From Methanobacterium formicicum DSM 3637 (lineage in GTDB: Archaea > Methanobacteriota > Methanobacteria > Methanobacteriales > Methanobacteriaceae), in NCBI RefSeq assembly GCF_000302455.1, contig NZ_AMPO01000006.1, positions 89,738 to 153,737 on the forward strand: a DNA stretch of 64,000 bases, written 5' to 3'. Shown here in pieces: positions 60,242 to 64,000 of this stretch. Below the pieces are notes generated by a model. It saw nothing but the letters and a program-made list of their open reading frames with translations. It searched no databases and had not been told where the DNA came from. The translations under genes were made by a program, and so were the position numbers. Each line of letters starts with the position of its first letter. Position 1 is the first letter of the stretch.

Positions 60242-61024
60242 TTAATCACTCATTTCTTCCTTTAACTGCATTAACATGTCTTTCACAGTGTACTTGGGTG
60301 GTGCGATGGATGGTATTTCCAATTCTTCCAGAGGTTTCTGAGTAATAGGGCCAATAGCTGCCGCTAAAACTTTCCCTTCTTTAAAAGAATCTATTAACTC
60401 TATTCTTTTATCTCCAGCCATTTCAAAGAGATTGGTGACAGTGAGGGGGCTGGTAAAGGTAACTGCATCCACTTTTCCCTGGATTATTTCATCAACCAGC
60501 AACTGAACCCTACTGGTATCGTGGGGTTTGGTGGATTTGTAGGCCTCTGCCAGATAAACAGTAGCACCCATCTTCTTTAAACCTTCAGGAAGCACATCTC
60601 TTGCTTTAAATGTACGGGGAACTCCTACTTTTTTCCGATTAAGATCTATTTTTTGGAATTCCTCCAGAAGACCTTCAGCAGTGTAATCCTCAGGTACCAC
60701 ATCAGCTTTAATTCCATAATCATTCAAAACTCGCTCTGTGCGGGGTCCAATAACCGCCACCTGACATTGAGGATTGAGTTTTTCCCTAAAACCTTCACAG
60801 TATTTAAACAATGATTCCAGTGATGCAGGAGATGTGAATATTAGCCAGTCCAGTTCACCAGCCCGATTGCAGAGATCCATCAAAGATTTGCTGGCAAACG
60901 CCTCCAGTTCAAGGGTGGGAACCACCAAAGGAATTCCACCATTTTTCTGAACTATGTCTACTGCCGCTTGGGAACGTTCCACTGGTCTGGTTATTCCAAT
61001 AACTTTACCTTTAAATCCATTCAT
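60242..61024 (-). CDS. hemD: Uroporphyrinogen-III synthase HemD
   Basis: 260 residues, two-lobe HemD fold with FKGKVIGITRPVERSQ at the start, the linker region, VTFTSPLTVTNLFEM and AAIGPITQKPLEEL. It cyclises hydroxymethylbilane to uroporphyrinogen III, the branch point for siroheme, cobalamin and F430. It follows cobA with a 75-base gap on the same strand, probably one operon. Confidence 0.94.
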   Translation of the reverse strand: MNGFKGKVIGITRPVERSQAAVDIVQKNGGIPLVVPTLELEAFASKSLMDLCNRAGELDWLIFTSPASLESLFKYCEGFREKLNPQCQVAVIGPRTERVLNDYGIKADVVPEDYTAEGLLEEFQKIDLNRKKVGVPRTFKARDVLPEGLKKMGATVYLAEAYKSTKPHDTSRVQLLVDEIIQGKVDAVTFTSPLTVTNLFEMAGDKRIELIDSFKEGKVLAAAIGPITQKPLEELEIPSIAPPKYTVKDMLMQLKEEMSD

Positions 61025-61099
61025 ACTGGACCTCTCTACTTTTAAATCATTTCCTGCCGGATTTTTTACTTTAAATCCATTATAAAGGTTTAATGAATA

Positions 61100-61813
61100 T
61101 TATGGTTTTTTATTTTGAATATCCTTAAAAACATCCACCACGGGTCCTATTATCACCAGGGCAGGGGGATTGATATCTTTCTGAGTAATGTTTTCCAGAG
61201 TACCGGTTATAATCCTCTCATCCGGGGTAGTTCCCTTTTCAATGACACACACTGGAGTTTGAGGGTCCTTGTACTTCATAATTTCTTTTATATTCTCCTC
61301 CAGGTGTCCCACACCCATGAGAATAACAATGGTATCTGCGTTGTAGTTCCACTGTACCTGTTTTTCTGATTTAGTGGGGTCTTCGTGGCCGGTTACCACT
61401 GTGAATGAAGTCGCCACTCCTCGATGGGTTACAGGAAGTCCTACGGTAGTTGGAACTCCAATGGCGGAGGTCACACCGGGTATGATTTCTACGGGTATTC
61501 CTTCTTCCTGCAGGGCCAGTATTTCCTCTCCACCTCTACCAAAGACAAATGGGTCACCGCCTTTGAGTCGAACCACTGAATCGTATTTCTTTCCCTGTTC
61601 TATGAGGATCTGGTTTATTTCTTCCTGCTTTTTGGAGTGGGCTCCTGCTCTTTTACCCACGTAGATCATGCCCGCGCCGCTGGCGTATTTGAGTATTTCT
61701 TCATTGGCCAGACGATCGTAAACCACAACATCTGCTTTTTGCAGGGTTTTAATGGCTTTAAGGGTCACCAGATCCGGATCCCCTGGTCCTGCGCCTACTA
61801 AATAAACTACCAT
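61100..61813 (-). CDS. cobA: Uroporphyrinogen-III C-methyltransferase (SUMT)
   Basis: 237 residues, SAM-dependent tetrapyrrole methylase: VYLVGAGPGDPDLVTLKA at the start and RLKGGDPFVFGRGGEE in the middle. It makes precorrin-2, precursor of cobalamin, siroheme and F430. ATG 61813. With hemD downstream it forms the precorrin-2 supply pair. Confidence 0.95.
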   Translation of the reverse strand: MVVYLVGAGPGDPDLVTLKAIKTLQKADVVVYDRLANEEILKYASGAGMIYVGKRAGAHSKKQEEINQILIEQGKKYDSVVRLKGGDPFVFGRGGEEILALQEEGIPVEIIPGVTSAIGVPTTVGLPVTHRGVATSFTVVTGHEDPTKSEKQVQWNYNADTIVILMGVGHLEENIKEIMKYKDPQTPVCVIEKGTTPDERIITGTLENITQKDINPPALVIIGPVVDVFKDIQNKKP

Positions 61814-61956
61814 TAATTCACCATGTGAAATTTTTTTATAATCTGTTTTTAGTATTCGTTATCCTTTATATTATGGAATAAGGCTTTTTTAGGAATTAAC
61901 TTTTTTAGGAATTAACTTTTTTTTAGGATTGGCTTTTTTTAGCAATTAAACAAATC

Positions 61957-62607
<651 letters not shown>

Positions 62608-62608
62608 T

Positions 62609-62863
62609 TTAGTCACCTGCAGCTTCAATCTGGATCTGGTAGTCGTGAATCACCGGGTTGCAGAGTAATCGCTCGCACATCTGGACCACTTCTTCACGAG
62701 CCACATCAGGGTTTTCTGCTTCTAGAGTGAATTTCACTATTTCGATGGTAGCAGTATCCTCCACCTGATAGTCTAAAAGGGCCAGTGCCCTTTGGATGGT
62801 GGAAGCTTCTGGATTGAGCATTCCTTTTTTAAGACTTATTTCAACTTGTGCATGGTATTTCAT
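62609..62863 (-). CDS. purS: Phosphoribosylformylglycinamidine synthase subunit PurS
   Basis: 84 residues from ATG 62863 (GGTGATG upstream; earlier in-frame starts at 62869-62872 are less well placed). Typical PurS: MKYHAQVEISLKKGMLNPE, VREEVVQMCE-like helix (here AREEVVQMCERLLCNPVIH). It bridges PurL and PurQ. One base separates it from purQ, showing translational coupling. Confidence 0.95.
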   Translation of the reverse strand: MKYHAQVEISLKKGMLNPEASTIQRALALLDYQVEDTATIEIVKFTLEAENPDVAREEVVQMCERLLCNPVIHDYQIQIEAAGD

Positions 62864-62986
62864 AGACATCACCAGTGATTAAATTAATCAATAATCTTCA
62901 AATATTCAACCAACAATCCTCTATAATCAATTAAATAAATTCTATCTAACTTTATTCCAATTATCCGAACTTATAATCTCGTTTAA

Positions 62987-63733
62987 TTAAAAATCCAGGT
63001 TCCATTTCTTCTTATCCTCATCATCCAGGATTATATTGGCAACTTTCTGGTAGGCCTCAATAACTCCAGATTCCCCTTTCCGGAAGAGATCCTTGTCCAG
63101 AATATCACAGGTTTCAATATCCCAGAACCGGCAGGTGTCAGGGCTGATTTCATCCCCCAGGACAATGTTCCCATCTATGTCGCGACCAAATTCGATTTTA
63201 AAGTCAGGGAAAAGTAGTCCTCTGCTTTCTAAGAAGCTTTTCAGAACTTCATTGATCTTGAGGGTTATTTTTCGTATTGTTTCCAGGTCTTCGCTACTGG
63301 CCAGATCAAGGGCCAGGATAATGTCATCGTTGAGCATGGGGTCGTGATATTCATCATTTTTGTAATCCATCTGGATAATAGGGGGATTAAATGTCTGCCC
63401 ATCCTGGAATGGGAATCTTCGAAGCAGACTTCCTGCAGCTATATTTCGAGTAATTACTTCCAGTGGTATCATATCCAGTTTATGGGATATCATGTATCCT
63501 GGCTCGGGTAAATCAATGTACTGGGTTTTTATTCCAGCATCTTCCAGTAGTCTGAAAAGCTTAGCCGATATCAGGGAGTTGTAATAACCCTTTAAACTCA
63601 TAATTTCCTTCTTTTCTCCATCCCCTGCTGTAATATCATCTCTAAATTTTACTAAAACCTGCTGTGGCTGGTTGGTCTGGTACACATCCTTGGCTTTACC
63701 CCTGTATAGGAGATTTCCCGTATCAAGATTCAT
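62987..63733 (-). CDS. purC: Phosphoribosylaminoimidazole-succinocarboxamide synthase PurC
   Basis: 248 residues, full length: NLLYRGKAKDVYQT at the start, VKFRDDITAGDGEKK, VITRNIAAGSLLRRFP and GDEISPDTCRFWD. It joins CAIR and aspartate in purine synthesis. 124 bases separate it from purS. ATG 63733 with AAAGGAG upstream. Confidence 0.97.
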   Translation of the reverse strand: MNLDTGNLLYRGKAKDVYQTNQPQQVLVKFRDDITAGDGEKKEIMSLKGYYNSLISAKLFRLLEDAGIKTQYIDLPEPGYMISHKLDMIPLEVITRNIAAGSLLRRFPFQDGQTFNPPIIQMDYKNDEYHDPMLNDDIILALDLASSEDLETIRKITLKINEVLKSFLESRGLLFPDFKIEFGRDIDGNIVLGDEISPDTCRFWDIETCDILDKDLFRKGESGVIEAYQKVANIILDDEDKKKWNLDF

Positions 63734-63758
63734 GTTAAACTCCTTTTCATTATTTTAT

Positions 63759-63790
<32 letters not shown>

Positions 63791-63827
63791 TAAGATAAAA
63801 ACTACATTAGAAATTATTATAGCTTAG

Positions 63828-64000
63828 GATTATAATAATAGATTAGGATTATAATAGAATTATAGTTTGGGATTATAATAATAGATTAGGATTATAATAG
63901 AATTATAGTTTGGGATTATAATAATAGATTAGGATTATAATAGAATTATAGTTTGGGATTATAATAATAGATTAGGATTATAATAGAATTATAGTTTGGG
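63828..64000. repeat. Tandem repeat, 43-bp unit, four copies, running off the window end
   Basis: Units start at 63828, 63871, 63914 and 63957. Each holds GATTATAATAATAGATTAG followed by GATTATAATAGAATTATAG and TTTGG; copies are identical as far as seen. The array continues beyond base 64000. AT-rich minisatellite in the upstream region of purC. Confidence 0.92.

Overview
The window reads as a chromosomal segment of a hydrogenotrophic methanogenic archaeon of the Methanobacteriaceae, most like Methanobacterium. The clearest markers are: a free-standing C-terminal piece of family B DNA polymerase (PolB2, a split typical of Methanobacteriales); ribosomal protein S8e and SRP19; methanogenesis marker protein 4; HypE; archaeal pantoate kinase; the archaeal riboflavin-pathway reductase; AT-rich intergenic DNA with TATA boxes, poly-T terminators and GGAGGTGA-type ribosome binding sites. 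No rRNA, tRNA, CRISPR array, insertion sequence or prophage was seen.

Layout. 1-1508: end of a CbiM-type metal transporter component, a small two-anchor membrane protein and a NikR-like regulator. 1845-9093: three secreted, C-terminally anchored proteins, two of them large tandem paralogs with two FmdE-type domains each. 9337-12801: an iron-uptake operon (feoA-feoA-feoB) behind two DtxR-like palindromes, then two small Cys-containing ORFs. 13593-17800: a SO_0444-like metal permease and an ECF ATPase/EcfT pair. 18111-24526: a secreted, membrane-anchored CobN-like chelatase followed by DUF2162, an ExbB/TolQ-type channel and DUF2149. 24928-33377: HisA-like and PfkB-like enzymes, PIG-L deacetylase, sortase, AAA+ ATPase, HAD phosphatase, PolB2 and S8e. 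34033-43731: iron alcohol dehydrogenase with a histidine kinase, phospholipase D-like protein, hypE, RDD and DUF5654 proteins, cbiC and hemL. 44007-50819: FUSC-type membrane protein, small regulators, tandem flavodoxins. 50992-64000: mostly housekeeping: marker protein 4, uppS, tatD, riboflavin reductase, PHP, pantoate kinase, a COG1497-type regulator, RecJ-like, SRP19, hemD, cobA and purQ-purS-purC.

The strongest candidate for an undescribed system is the envelope apparatus at 1845-9093 plus 18111-24526. The CobN-like and FmdE-like proteins share a near-identical signal peptide, the same ribosome binding site block, a related N-terminal beta-type domain and a related C-terminal 'YEV' plus membrane anchor, so they look like parts of one surface machine. 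Next to the CobN-like gene lie an ExbB-type channel and a DUF2149 protein whose single membrane helix carries the ExbD Asp motif (LVDAMLVL). This suggests a proton-driven motor in an archaeon without an outer membrane, perhaps serving metal or tetrapyrrole capture. The local abundance of tetrapyrrole genes (hemL, hemD, cobA, cbiC), ECF metal-transport parts and a NikR-like protein fits that idea, but the function is inference.

Many intergenic gaps hold short tandem minisatellites (39, 23, 21 and 43 bp units); one duplicates the ribosome binding site region of the RecJ-like gene.
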